Below, piece by piece: positions 52,750-61,439 of a stretch of DNA of 64,000 nucleotides. Below the pieces are notes generated by a model that was not told the DNA's origin, did no database searches, and was given only the letters and a program-made list of their open reading frames with translations. Both the position numbers and the translations under genes were made by a program. Each line of letters opens with the position of its first letter. Positions within the stretch are counted from its first letter, which is position 1. This stretch comes from Clostridiales bacterium. GTDB lineage: Bacteria; Bacillota; Clostridia; Christensenellales; Pumilibacteraceae. The stretch covers positions 1 through 64,000 of the forward strand of contig JAIDCZ010000014.1 of assembly GCA_029055565.1 (NCBI GenBank). The letters are read 5' to 3'.

Positions 52750-53274
52750 ATGGAAAGAATATTACAAATCATTAAAAAGAGTGTATCCGTATTATTGTCC
52801 GTCGCAATATTTTTTTGCGTTTCGTCTATATTTTTGGGCTGTAAAGATAATAATACATACGACGGCGAATTGCTGCGACTGCATATTCGCGCCAACTCCA
52901 ACGGCAAGGCAGACCAAGCCGTAAAGCTTAAGGTGCGCGACGCGGTGAACGATTACATTTCGGTCAACGTAAAAAAGAGCACCTTTGACGAGGCGTACCG
53001 CGATATAGGCGAAAGGCTGGATATAATATCCGCAGTTGCCGACCGCACGCTTCGCGCACACGGCTATGACTACGGCGCAAGGGCGAGGCTGGCGAACGAG
53101 TACTTTCCGTCGCGAGCGTATCACGACGTTACGGTGCCAGAGGGGTTTTACGACGCGCTTATAATCGAGCTTGGTACCGGCACCGGCGACAACTGGTGGT
53201 GCGTAATCTACCCGCCGCTGTGCTACGGCGAGGACTTTAAGTACAAGTCGATTTTTGCGGAGATTTTCGGTTAG
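52750..53274 (+). CDS. spoIIR: Stage II sporulation protein R
   Basis: 174 residues. SpoIIR is secreted from the forespore and triggers SpoIIGA to process pro-sigma-E in the mother cell. A signal segment (about 8-30) ends near a Cys. The family core is clear: LRLHIRANSNGKADQAVKLKVRDAV (RANSN) near residue 45, and VTVPEGFYDALIIELGTGTGDNWWCVIYPPLCY near the end. The start at 52750 fits the sigma-F promoter; an upstream GTG in the same frame lies within the -10 box. sleB follows after 32 nt and may share the transcript. Confidence 0.95.
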   Translation: MERILQIIKKSVSVLLSVAIFFCVSSIFLGCKDNNTYDGELLRLHIRANSNGKADQAVKLKVRDAVNDYISVNVKKSTFDEAYRDIGERLDIISAVADRTLRAHGYDYGARARLANEYFPSRAYHDVTVPEGFYDALIIELGTGTGDNWWCVIYPPLCYGEDFKYKSIFAEIFG

Positions 53275-53306
53275 CAATCCGTCAATTCATTACTAAGGAA
53301 ATTATT

Positions 53307-54452
53307 ATGACACAAACACGAATACGCGCACGATTATCTATACTTACGGCAACTCTACTCGCAGTTGCGGCATTGCTTGCACTCGTTCCGTCTGTTGCGA
53401 CAGCGTATGCGGACGTCGTCGGCGGCAACGGTTACGGCAACGTCGTTGCGGTGCAAGCACGGCTGTCCACGCTCGGCTACTACAAGTCGGCTATCGACGG
53501 AAAGTGGGGTAGCGGCACGCTTGCCGCGGTAAAAAGGTTCCAGTCTGACAACGGACTCAAGGCCGACGGCGTGGTGGGTAGCGGCACCGCAAGCAAGCTA
53601 AAGATTAAGCTACCGGTAGTCGGCGGCATTAGCAAGGGCAAGACCGACTTTAACGTTGCGGCCGTGCAAGCTCGGCTCAAAACCTACGGCTACTACACCG
53701 GCACGGTGGACGGCGCATGGGGCAACGGCACGCTCCGCGCGGTGCTAAAGTACCAGTCCGACCGCGGCATGACCGTGGACGGCGTGGTGGGTAGCGGCAC
53801 GGCGAGCAAGCTGGGAATTACGCTTTACTCCGTGGCAAAGAGCGGCGGCATCAGTAAGGGCAAGACCTCGGCCAACGTCAAGGCCGTGCAGACCGCGCTC
53901 AAAAACGCCGGTTACTACAAGTCGACAGTGGACGGCGCGTGGGGCAAACGCACCATGTGCGCGGTCATGCATTTTCAGTCCGACTGCGGCCTGACTGTGG
54001 ACGGCGTGGTGGGTAGCGGCACGGCGAGCAAGCTGGGCATAAACCTTTCGGCCGGCAGTAACGGTGGGTCTAACGGCGTCGGCGCTACCACTAATATTTC
54101 GGACAGCGACCTCAATATTCTTGCGCGGTGCGTATACGGCGAATCGCGCGGCGAGCCGTACAACGGCCAAGTAGCCGTTGCGGCGGTGGTGCTCAACCGC
54201 GTAAGATCGAGCAAGTTTCCCAACACCATTTACGGCGTAGTTTATCAACGCGGCGCGTTTACGGCTGTGTCCGACGGTCAAATAAATCTTACGCCCAACC
54301 AGTCGGCGTACAATGCCGCTCGCGACGCACTCAACGGTTGGGATCCCACCGGTGGGTGCTTGTACTACTACAATCCAGCCACCGCAACCTCCAGCTGGAT
54401 TTGGTCGCTTACGGTGCATATAAAGATCGGAAAACACAACTTCGCTTTATAA
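53307..54452 (+). CDS. sleB: Spore cortex-lytic enzyme SleB with three peptidoglycan-binding repeats
   Basis: 381 residues. A signal peptide (about 1-37, cut after AYA) precedes three near-identical peptidoglycan-binding domains of about 65-75 residues, each with VQARL/VQTAL, GYY, WG and DGVVGSGTASKL. The C-terminal lytic transglycosylase domain starts near 268 with ARCVYGESRGE, whose Glu is the expected catalytic residue, and ends with SSWIWS and IGKHNF. B. subtilis SleB has one such domain. SleB degrades cortex peptidoglycan at germination, and ypeB, which normally accompanies it, is next. Confidence 0.93.
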   Translation: MTQTRIRARLSILTATLLAVAALLALVPSVATAYADVVGGNGYGNVVAVQARLSTLGYYKSAIDGKWGSGTLAAVKRFQSDNGLKADGVVGSGTASKLKIKLPVVGGISKGKTDFNVAAVQARLKTYGYYTGTVDGAWGNGTLRAVLKYQSDRGMTVDGVVGSGTASKLGITLYSVAKSGGISKGKTSANVKAVQTALKNAGYYKSTVDGAWGKRTMCAVMHFQSDCGLTVDGVVGSGTASKLGINLSAGSNGGSNGVGATTNISDSDLNILARCVYGESRGEPYNGQVAVAAVVLNRVRSSKFPNTIYGVVYQRGAFTAVSDGQINLTPNQSAYNAARDALNGWDPTGGCLYYYNPATATSSWIWSLTVHIKIGKHNFAL

Positions 54453-54573
54453 TTAAGAATTATGGATTACTCGCTATGCTCGTCCCTTACTTAATTTAAA
54501 GAGGGCGCGAAGCGCAGTCCGCAATTCATAATTCTGAATTTTACTAATGTAAATAACGATAAAAGAGGTAACT

Positions 54574-55695
54574 ATGAACTACAGAAAAACAAAAGAAGGT
54601 TTCGGTATTATAATTGCCGCGGTGGCGGTGACCGTAATAGTATTGCTGTGCGGCTTGGGTTCTGGACTGGCGCTTGCGGTGCGGGAGCGCCGACAGAGTG
54701 CGGCGTTCAACGATCCGTCTAAGGATATGGCGGGGTATTTGTTGCGTGACTCGGCGGTCGAGCTTAAAAGCACTATGTCGGCGCTAAGGCTGTGCAATGA
54801 GGCCGAACCGGCCGAGAGCCTTAACCGCGCCGCGCTCGTTTACGCAGTGCGTGCCGAAACGGCGCTGGAATGCCAAAGCGGCGACTGGGCGGACAGTAGG
54901 GCCAAGGAGCATTTTCTTAACGATATTTCCACCGTGCTTAACGAGTACACGCCCGAGCAGACTATGCAAATGTCCGACATGCTGTACGACTATTGCAGTA
55001 GGTTCTGCGCGTGGGTGACGGACGGCGCCGAATTCGAGTACGACGGCGAGCTTATTGCAAGCACCGGCGGCGGCCATGCAGAGTCGGTTACCGACGACGA
55101 TATTGCCGCGGCGGCGGAGTCCGTCAAGTCCGCACTTAACGCCGACCGCGCCGACTACGTTGGCGATTACGGCGGGCATATAGAATTCAATATCGAGCGC
55201 TACGGCGCTACCGGCTACGCCGTGGTGTGCGGAAAAAAGATTATAGAGTTCGCGTTCGTGCGCGACGGCGACGAGCAAACGGACGAGGAACAAGCCAAAG
55301 ATGTTGCGCTCGAAACGGCAAAAAGCTGTGGCTACGACGGCCTTAAAGTAAAGTGGTGCGAGGTTACCGGCAAGTCGGTAAGCGTGGTTATGTGCCGCAG
55401 CTACGACGGCGCTATGGCGTGCGACGACTGCGCTATTGCGGTAGTGTACGGCGGCAAGACTGTGGCGTTCACTGCCGGCGGTTGCGACAACGAGCATAAA
55501 AATATCCCTTCGCCCAAAAAGACGGAGGGGGAAGCGCGTAAGGCACTCAAGTCGGATACTGCGGACGGCAAGCTGGTCGTGCGCAAGATGGACGGCAAGG
55601 AACGTATTTGCTACGAATACCGTTACGAGCTGGACGACGGCGTGCATTACGTTTACGTTTGCGCCGAAAACGGCAAGCAGATACAAGTGAAGTAA
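54574..55695 (+). CDS. ypeB: Germination protein YpeB
   Basis: 373 residues. An N-terminal membrane anchor (about 10-36) is followed by a helical region and then two or three PepSY-like repeats in the C-terminal half (KKIIEFAFVRDGDEQTDEEQ, then RKALKSDTADGKLV and CYEYRYELDDGVHYVYV). YpeB keeps SleB stable and inactive in the dormant spore. The match is to the family layout and position after sleB more than to strong motifs. A repeat-bearing gap of 120 nt separates it from sleB. AGAGG precedes the ATG. Confidence 0.85.
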   Translation: MNYRKTKEGFGIIIAAVAVTVIVLLCGLGSGLALAVRERRQSAAFNDPSKDMAGYLLRDSAVELKSTMSALRLCNEAEPAESLNRAALVYAVRAETALECQSGDWADSRAKEHFLNDISTVLNEYTPEQTMQMSDMLYDYCSRFCAWVTDGAEFEYDGELIASTGGGHAESVTDDDIAAAAESVKSALNADRADYVGDYGGHIEFNIERYGATGYAVVCGKKIIEFAFVRDGDEQTDEEQAKDVALETAKSCGYDGLKVKWCEVTGKSVSVVMCRSYDGAMACDDCAIAVVYGGKTVAFTAGGCDNEHKNIPSPKKTEGEARKALKSDTADGKLVVRKMDGKERICYEYRYELDDGVHYVYVCAENGKQIQVK

Positions 55696-55761
55696 CGTAT
55701 ACATTCACCGCGCAGAATTCGTCATATTTTTATATTTAATCAAAATATTCTCATTCAAAGA

Positions 55762-55790
55762 TTGACAAAATATAACACGCGTTGTATAAT
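55762..55790 (+). promoter_or_regulatory. Promoter of the acidic-repeat gene
   Basis: TTGACA (55762-55767), a 17-nt spacer, TATAAT (55785-55790), 6 nt before the ATG at 55797. Full consensus, leaderless layout. Confidence 0.88.
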
Positions 55791-55796
55791 ACGAGT

Positions 55797-57542
55797 ATGT
55801 CTGTTTTTGGCAATCTATTCAACATAATATTTACGGCCGTGTGTGCGGCGCTCATATTACTGTTTTTAATATCGGTAGTAGTCGTGGCCGCCAAGGGTAA
55901 ACGCAAGTGCGCCGTGGGCGACGTGCTTTTGCGCGTACTCGCTACGCTCGTATTTATCGCGTCTGCCGTTATGCTGGTTTGCGCCGTGCTTACTTGGGGT
56001 AAGTTCGACTCGGCCGCTATAATCGTCGTAGGGGACGGCTCGGCGGCGGCGCTCGTTATAGGCAAAAGCGTTATCGAGCTTCCTTTGCCCAAGCTTTTTG
56101 CGGCGTTAGCATCTATGTTGGGCTTTATGCTCGTGTCGGTGCTGTTTATGCTGTCGCTTACCGCGCTTATCGTAGACTGCCTCGTCGCCAACAAAAAGGA
56201 CGACAAAAAGAAGGAAAAGAAAAAGAAAGAACCGGCGGTCAAAAAATCGCCCGAACAGCTTAAGCGCGAGGCCGAACTTGAACGCATACGCCGCATAGGC
56301 GAGTCTGCCGTGCGCAAAACCGAGCGCGTAGCCGGCAAGGCCGAAAAGACAGAAAAGACCGATAATAAGGAAACTGCCGATAATACGCAAGCTACGCAAA
56401 CTGTGGATAATACCGACGAACGAACCGATCGAATTACCGATAATACCTCGTTTGCCGAACAACCGCAAGAGGAGCCGGTTGCCGATTGGCGCCAGCCCGC
56501 AGAGGAGCGTCACAGCGAGTTCGTAGGACTGAAGGACGAAAACACCGACGACGCGTTTGATACGTTCGATTCGTTTGACGACGATACTGCCGACCAAACG
56601 GCAGACCAAGCCGACGGCTACGAGCAATCCGAGGGCGAGGTTGACGAGCAAGCGGACGAATATGCGGACGGCCAAGCAGAGGAGTATACCGACGCGCAAG
56701 GCGATGAGTACGCCGAGGAGCAAGTAAGCGGCGAATACGCCGAGGAACAAACAGACGAGTATACCGAGGATCAAGCAGAGGAGTACGCGGAGCAAGCGGA
56801 AGGCGAAGCTACCGAGGAAATATACTACGACGATGACGCGCAGTATACCTACGACGAAGCTGCGCAAGCACAAGCTGATGAGTACGCAGACAGCCAAACC
56901 GATGAGTATGCCGACGAACAAGTCGACGAGTACGTTGACGAGCAAATAGGCGGCGAATATACCGAGGATCAAACCGACGAGTATACCGCGGAGCAAGGCG
57001 ACGAGCAGACAGAGGAATACGTTGACGAACAGACCGACGGCGAATATACCGACGAGTATACTAACGAACAGTCTGACGACAAGCTTACGGTTGCGGACGA
57101 GAGTGCCGAATATCAATCCGATCGAGCATACGGTGCGGAGGACGATAAATCGCAGTCGGACGACTTGGGCGTAGCCGACGACATAGAGCCGGACCGCGGC
57201 ATATATATTCCCGAAATACGGACGGTAACGCCGCGCACGACGGACGCACCCGCGGCTACTCAAAAGCCGGCGACCAAAAAAACTACGGTCAAAAAGCCGA
57301 GCAACGGCGCAAAGTCCAAGCGGCCGAGCAAGCCGAAAAAGAGCGGCGGCACCGGCGCGGCACAACGGCCGGCCGAAGTGGGCGGCAAAATTCCGCCCGA
57401 AAAGAAACTACCGGTAACGCGGCGCTACGTTATACTGGATAGGCATAACGCCGTTAATATGTTCGGCGAGTACCTTAGAAAGCGCAACCAAGCGGAAAAG
57501 GATAAGCTTAAATCGTCCATAAATACCATAATAATCGAATAG
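55797..57542 (+). CDS. Membrane protein with acidic D-E-Y repeat region
   Basis: 581 residues, family not recognised. Three transmembrane helices fill residues 5-135. A short Lys-rich stretch (KKDDKKKEKKKKE) follows, then a disordered region, and from about 240 to 445 a very acidic low-complexity repeat of the form DEY-x2-EQ or EEYaEEQ. The last 100 residues are Lys/Pro-rich and then contain VTRRYVILDRHNAVNMFGEYLRKRNQ, which looks like a small folded motif. The DNA of the repeat is itself a degenerate 21-nt tandem array. There is no signal peptide. The start at 55797 is 6 nt after TATAAT. Confidence 0.7.
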   Translation: MSVFGNLFNIIFTAVCAALILLFLISVVVVAAKGKRKCAVGDVLLRVLATLVFIASAVMLVCAVLTWGKFDSAAIIVVGDGSAAALVIGKSVIELPLPKLFAALASMLGFMLVSVLFMLSLTALIVDCLVANKKDDKKKEKKKKEPAVKKSPEQLKREAELERIRRIGESAVRKTERVAGKAEKTEKTDNKETADNTQATQTVDNTDERTDRITDNTSFAEQPQEEPVADWRQPAEERHSEFVGLKDENTDDAFDTFDSFDDDTADQTADQADGYEQSEGEVDEQADEYADGQAEEYTDAQGDEYAEEQVSGEYAEEQTDEYTEDQAEEYAEQAEGEATEEIYYDDDAQYTYDEAAQAQADEYADSQTDEYADEQVDEYVDEQIGGEYTEDQTDEYTAEQGDEQTEEYVDEQTDGEYTDEYTNEQSDDKLTVADESAEYQSDRAYGAEDDKSQSDDLGVADDIEPDRGIYIPEIRTVTPRTTDAPAATQKPATKKTTVKKPSNGAKSKRPSKPKKSGGTGAAQRPAEVGGKIPPEKKLPVTRRYVILDRHNAVNMFGEYLRKRNQAEKDKLKSSINTIIIE

Positions 57543-57549
57543 TAAAATT

Positions 57550-57582
57550 ACCATAGCCTTGGCTATGGTTTTACTTTACGCA
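57550..57582 (+). terminator. Terminator of the acidic-repeat gene
   Basis: ACCATAGCC/GGCTATGGT stem with a 2- to 4-nt loop, then TTTTACTTT. Confidence 0.75.
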
Positions 57583-57611
57583 TTTTCACTAAATTATTTC
57601 GGAGGGAAAAT

Positions 57612-58559
57612 ATGTATTGCGTAGGTGTTGATATAGGCGGCATGTCCATCAAGGCCGGAGTAGTCGACCAAAACGGCAAGATACTCAAAAAGGACAAGGT
57701 GGTTACCGACGTCGCCGGCGGTTCGCACAAAATTATCAACGATATATCGTTGCTTATCAAGTCGCTCGTGGATATTAACGACCGCGATTTTTTGGGCGTG
57801 GGCATAGGGTGCCCCGGCGCTATCAATTCGGCGCGCGGCACCGTCGATCGCGCGTTCAATCTTAACTGGCACCACGTTGCGTTGGTGGACGAGCTGGCGC
57901 GCACAGTCAACCGCCATATCAAGGTGAGCAACGACGCCAACGTCGCCGCACTCGGCGAGGCTATGTTCGGCGTGGGCAGAACTTATACCGATACCATTTT
58001 TCTTACGCTGGGCACCGGTGTGGGCGGAGGCATAGTGCTTAACGGCAAGCTGTACGAGGGCAACGAAAGCAAGGGCGCCGAAATGGGTCACATGGTGCTC
58101 GTGGTTGACGGCGAACAGTGCTCGTGCGGGCGGCGCGGGTGTATGGAGGCCTATTGCAGTGCCACCGCGCTTATACGCGAAACCAAAAAGGCTATGCTTG
58201 CCGATAAAAATTCGACTATGTGGAAATTCTCGCCGGACATCGACGCCGTGGACGGCCGAACCGCGTTCGAGTGCAGTAAGCAAGGCGACGCGGCCGCTAA
58301 TTCGGTAGTCGACTATTTCGTTAAATACTTGGGCGAGGGCATGCTCAACTTTGCTAATATTTTCCGACCGCAAGCGATTATTCTGGGCGGCGGCGTATGC
58401 GCTCAAGGCGATTACCTTATCTACAAGCTTAAGGACTACTGCAAGGACCGCAACTACGGCTTTGCCGACACGCCGCGCTTCGATATTCTTACGGCCCAGC
58501 TTGGCAACGACGCCGGCATAATCGGCGCCGCCGGATTGATTTACGCAGACGTTAAATAA
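57612..58559 (+). CDS. glk: ROK family glucokinase
   Basis: 315 residues. ROK features: DIGGMSIKAGVV for ATP binding, the GCPGAIN and NDANVAALGE sugar-site segments, GTGVGGGI, and the zinc motif with EMGHMV and CSCGRRGCMEAY. The ATP and sugar sites are intact, and with no helix-turn-helix domain it is an enzyme rather than a ROK repressor. Glucose is the most likely substrate. GGAGG precedes the ATG. Confidence 0.9.
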   Translation: MYCVGVDIGGMSIKAGVVDQNGKILKKDKVVTDVAGGSHKIINDISLLIKSLVDINDRDFLGVGIGCPGAINSARGTVDRAFNLNWHHVALVDELARTVNRHIKVSNDANVAALGEAMFGVGRTYTDTIFLTLGTGVGGGIVLNGKLYEGNESKGAEMGHMVLVVDGEQCSCGRRGCMEAYCSATALIRETKKAMLADKNSTMWKFSPDIDAVDGRTAFECSKQGDAAANSVVDYFVKYLGEGMLNFANIFRPQAIILGGGVCAQGDYLIYKLKDYCKDRNYGFADTPRFDILTAQLGNDAGIIGAAGLIYADVK

Positions 58560-58716
58560 TTAAGAATTCAGAATTAAGAATTAAGAATTATAAATAAGGT
58601 TGAGATTCCTCACTGCGTTCGGAATGATAAAATAAATTTATAATGCATTAAATACTTTTGTCCTACGAAGCACCGAAGGTATTCCGAGCAACGCGAGGAA
58701 TCTCAGCCTTTTTATT
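58558..58716. repeat. GAATT repeats and A-family palindrome before rbr
   Basis: AATTAAG units (58558-58590), then AAGGTTGAGATTCCTCACTG, GGAATGATAAAA, CCTACGAAGCACCGAAGGTA and CGAGGAATCTCAGCC with T5. Confidence 0.8.
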
Positions 58717-58814
58717 ATTCCGTTTTATTTGTGCGTACGGTGTAAAATTAGACATAGTTTGACATTGGTGCATGTGGTATACTTTGGGTACTAAACCGTT
58801 TATAGGAGTATTCC

Positions 58815-59354
58815 ATGAAAAATCTGAAAGGCACCAAGACCGAGGAAAACCTTATGACCGCGTTTTCCGGCGAGAGCATGGCGCGCAATAAGTACGACTA
58901 CTATTCCACTCGCGCCAAAAAGGACGGCTACGAACAGATTGCCGCCATCTTTGCCGAAACGGCGTCCAACGAAAAGGAGCACGCCAAAATTTGGTTCAAG
59001 CTTTTGCATGACGGCGTGCCCGAAACGCTGACCAATCTTAAGGACGCCGCCGACGGCGAGCATTTTGAGTGGGCGGATATGTATAAGACGTTCGCCGAGG
59101 AGGCCGACGCGGAAGGGTTCGCTTCCATTGCCGAGCTGTTTCGCAAGGTCGCGGCTATAGAAAAAACGCACGAGGAACGGTACGTCAAGCTTGCCGCCAA
59201 TATCGAAAAGAACGAAGTGTTCAGTAGGGGAGTGCAAGTGGTTTGGGTGTGCCTTAACTGCGGGCATATGGTGGTTGCCGACAGTGCGCCCGAGGTCTGT
59301 CCCGTGTGCGCGCACCCCAAAGCGTTTTTCCAAATGAAAGCGGAGAATTATTAG
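58815..59354 (+). CDS. rbr: Rubrerythrin
   Basis: 179 residues, hydrogen peroxide reductase of anaerobes. The ferritin-like diiron domain shows [17 protein letters not shown], and the second EKTHEERY; the C-terminal rubredoxin-like domain has CLNCGHM and CPVCAHP for one iron. All expected ligands appear present. A TTGACA (58755) and TATACT (58774) lie upstream, but only 13 nt apart, so the promoter is unclear. AGGAG precedes the ATG. Confidence 0.97.
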   Translation: MKNLKGTKTEENLMTAFSGESMARNKYDYYSTRAKKDGYEQIAAIFAETASNEKEHAKIWFKLLHDGVPETLTNLKDAADGEHFEWADMYKTFAEEADAEGFASIAELFRKVAAIEKTHEERYVKLAANIEKNEVFSRGVQVVWVCLNCGHMVVADSAPEVCPVCAHPKAFFQMKAENY

Positions 59355-59388
59355 AATTCAGAATTAGGAATTCAGAATTAACCTATAA

Positions 59389-59417
59389 TTGACTTATTCA
59401 CACTTTCATGATATACT
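59389..59417 (+). promoter_or_regulatory. Promoter of the histidine kinase gene
   Basis: TTGACT (59389-59394), a 17-nt spacer, TATACT (59412-59417), 11 nt before the ATG. Leader at most about 5 nt, no Shine-Dalgarno site. Confidence 0.7.
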
Positions 59418-59428
59418 GATAATATATC

Positions 59429-60973
59429 ATGGGATATAAAAGCGAAAAGGAAATTCAAAACTCAGACGAGTCGCGGGATAATGCGATCGGCAAGGCGGGT
59501 GCGCAAGAGTGCGCGCCTACTTTGAGCAAGCAAAAAAAGCGGTTGCCGCTTATCAAGTCTATTTCGTTGCGCACGGCAATAGACTATTGTTTGTTTTCGC
59601 TTATAATTTTGGTATTGTTCTTTGCCGTGTTTTTGGTGTTTTTGAACACCTTTTACGGCACGATGATGGAGGACGAGGTTAAGCGTATCGAGCGTTCGGC
59701 TTCGGCAGGGTTCCCCAAAAAGGTGGACGACAACAGCTTTATTATGATGTACAAGTATAGGCTGTTGGAGGTTGCGCGCAATAATAAGCCTATTGCCATT
59801 GCCGTGTTCGAGGTGGACGCCGAGGGTAAAAACGACATTTGCATCATGGTCGACGATATGGGTAACGGCATAAGCGACGACAGCGATCTGTTCGATTCCG
59901 TTATGGAAAAGCTGAATTTCAAGTCGGTGTTTGCCGGCGGCAAAACATGCAAAACGGACACGCCGTTCGGCACGTACTTGTGCAAGGGCAGTAAGCACGC
60001 CACCGAGGACGGCGGCACGGTGTATTTGCTGGTAATGAAGCCTTACGACGTTTGGAACCAGCAAACGGTAAAGATAATATACGTGCTGGCTATATGCACC
60101 GTAATAGTGCTCGTTTTGGCGTGCGTGTTTGCGCTTTTCGCCTCGCGGCACCAGACCAAACAGCTTACGGATTTTTCGCAAAAGGCCAAACGCTTGGGCG
60201 AGGGCGACTACGGCGTAGTGTTTTCCGGCTCTGGCTATACCGAGTACGAAAACCTTGCCGGTGCGCTTAACGCCGCCACGCACAATATTCAAAAGGCCGA
60301 ACAGCTTCAGCGCGACATCGTGGCCAACGTTTCGCACGATATCCGCACGCCGCTCACTATGATCCGCGCGTATGCGGAAATGCTGCGCGACATGCCTATG
60401 GACGAAAAGAAGCGGGAAAAAACCGCGGGCGTAATTATTGCCGAAGCGGATAGGCTTACCGCGCTCGTCGGCGACGTGCTCAACTATTCCAAGCTCCAAT
60501 CTGGCGTAAGCGAGTATCGGTACAAAAGCACCGATCTTGCTTCCGTCGCTTCCGCCGTACTGGATAGGTTCGACGTGGTGCGTGACCGTGACGGCGTAAA
60601 GCTGTTGCAGGATATTGACTCGGGCGCCGTTGCAAGGTGCGACAAGTCCAAAATAGAGCAAGTGCTGTACAACCTTATCGGCAACGCCGTCAACTACTGC
60701 GGCGACGATAAGACCGTTATTCTGCGCGTAAAAAAGCAAGACGGCGGCGTGCGCGTCGAGGTCACCGATCACGGCAGCGGCATAGAACAAGCCGAGCTGG
60801 ATTCCGTTTGGGATAGGTACTACCGTTCCCCGCACGCTACGCGTACCGTCGTCGGCTCCGGACTCGGCCTATCCATTTGCAAGAGTATACTGATAGCGCA
60901 CGACGCCAGGTTCGGCGTTACGTCCGAAATCGGCAAGGGCAGTACGTTTTGGTTCGAGTTAAGTCAGAATTGA
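59429..60973 (+). CDS. HAMP-domain sensor histidine kinase (orphan)
   Basis: 514 residues. Two transmembrane helices (about 52-75 and 210-235) bracket an extracytoplasmic sensor domain; HAMP follows (about 235-285). The dimerisation and phosphoacceptor motif is NVSHDIRTPL with H303. The ATPase domain has the N box (LYNLIGNAVNYC), G1 (VTDHGSGIE) and G2 (GSGLGLSI). An unusual cytoplasmic N-terminus of about 45 residues precedes helix 1. No response regulator lies in this window next to it, so its partner is elsewhere. Ligand unknown. Confidence 0.9.
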   Translation: MGYKSEKEIQNSDESRDNAIGKAGAQECAPTLSKQKKRLPLIKSISLRTAIDYCLFSLIILVLFFAVFLVFLNTFYGTMMEDEVKRIERSASAGFPKKVDDNSFIMMYKYRLLEVARNNKPIAIAVFEVDAEGKNDICIMVDDMGNGISDDSDLFDSVMEKLNFKSVFAGGKTCKTDTPFGTYLCKGSKHATEDGGTVYLLVMKPYDVWNQQTVKIIYVLAICTVIVLVLACVFALFASRHQTKQLTDFSQKAKRLGEGDYGVVFSGSGYTEYENLAGALNAATHNIQKAEQLQRDIVANVSHDIRTPLTMIRAYAEMLRDMPMDEKKREKTAGVIIAEADRLTALVGDVLNYSKLQSGVSEYRYKSTDLASVASAVLDRFDVVRDRDGVKLLQDIDSGAVARCDKSKIEQVLYNLIGNAVNYCGDDKTVILRVKKQDGGVRVEVTDHGSGIEQAELDSVWDRYYRSPHATRTVVGSGLGLSICKSILIAHDARFGVTSEIGKGSTFWFELSQN

Positions 60974-60984
60974 GAATGAGCGTT

Positions 60985-61245
60985 TAATTCGGAATTGTGG
61001 CCGCATACGCGGCATTAAGGTTGAGATTAAATAATTGTGCGGCTACGCCTAGACCCCTCGGCTACGCTCGGGGTGATGGGTGGTGTGTGTGCGGGACTAT
61101 TCTTGTACAGAAGTGTAACCCTCAACTCCCATCATTTCGACCGAAGCGCGTTAGCGCGAAGCGGAGAAATCTAGGCGAAGCCGCATTAAGGTAGAGATTC
61201 TTCGCGGCGCGCTTCGCGCTTGCTCTGAATGACAAAAGATATTTA
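60985..61245. repeat. Composite of palindromic intergenic repeats
   Basis: Left arm AAGGTTGAGATT (61017), a hairpin CCCCTCGGCTACGCTCGGGG (61050-61069), then ATCATTTCGACCGAAGCGCG with GCGCGAAGCGGAGAAATC and GGTAGAGATTCTTCGCGGCG ending in CTGAATGACAAAAG. This fills half of the 466-nt gap 60974-61439. Confidence 0.75.
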
Positions 61246-61249
61246 AAGA

Positions 61250-61368
61250 ATGGCGTAAAAGCAATTATTACCGTCACGTAAGTGTTCGGGTGTAACGCAA
61301 AACCCGCTACATAGCAAACACGCGCATATAAAATTTTCTTGCATACTTCTTTTTTCAAAAGAAGTATG
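61250..61368. repeat. Diverged copy of the 106-nt repeat
   Basis: Shares GGCGTAAAAG, GGTGTAACGCAAAACCCGCT, GCAAACACGC and TTTTCTTGCATAC with the pair at 5184, and ends in the palindrome TACTTC...GAAGTA. Confidence 0.65.
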
Positions 61369-61397
61369 TTGACAAATTTATATAGTTATGTTACAAT
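61369..61397 (+). promoter_or_regulatory. Sigma-A promoter of the CNNM/CorC gene
   Basis: TTGACA (61369-61374), a 17-nt spacer, TACAAT (61392-61397). Confidence 0.8.
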
Positions 61398-61439
61398 TAA
61401 CTCACTCGATAATAAATTAGGAGTTTACAGCAGTCCATT

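Noticed and set aside
58755..58779. TTGACA...TATACT upstream of rubrerythrin as a promoter
   Set aside because: The spacer is only 13 nt, too short for a sigma-A promoter, so I left it out of the features.
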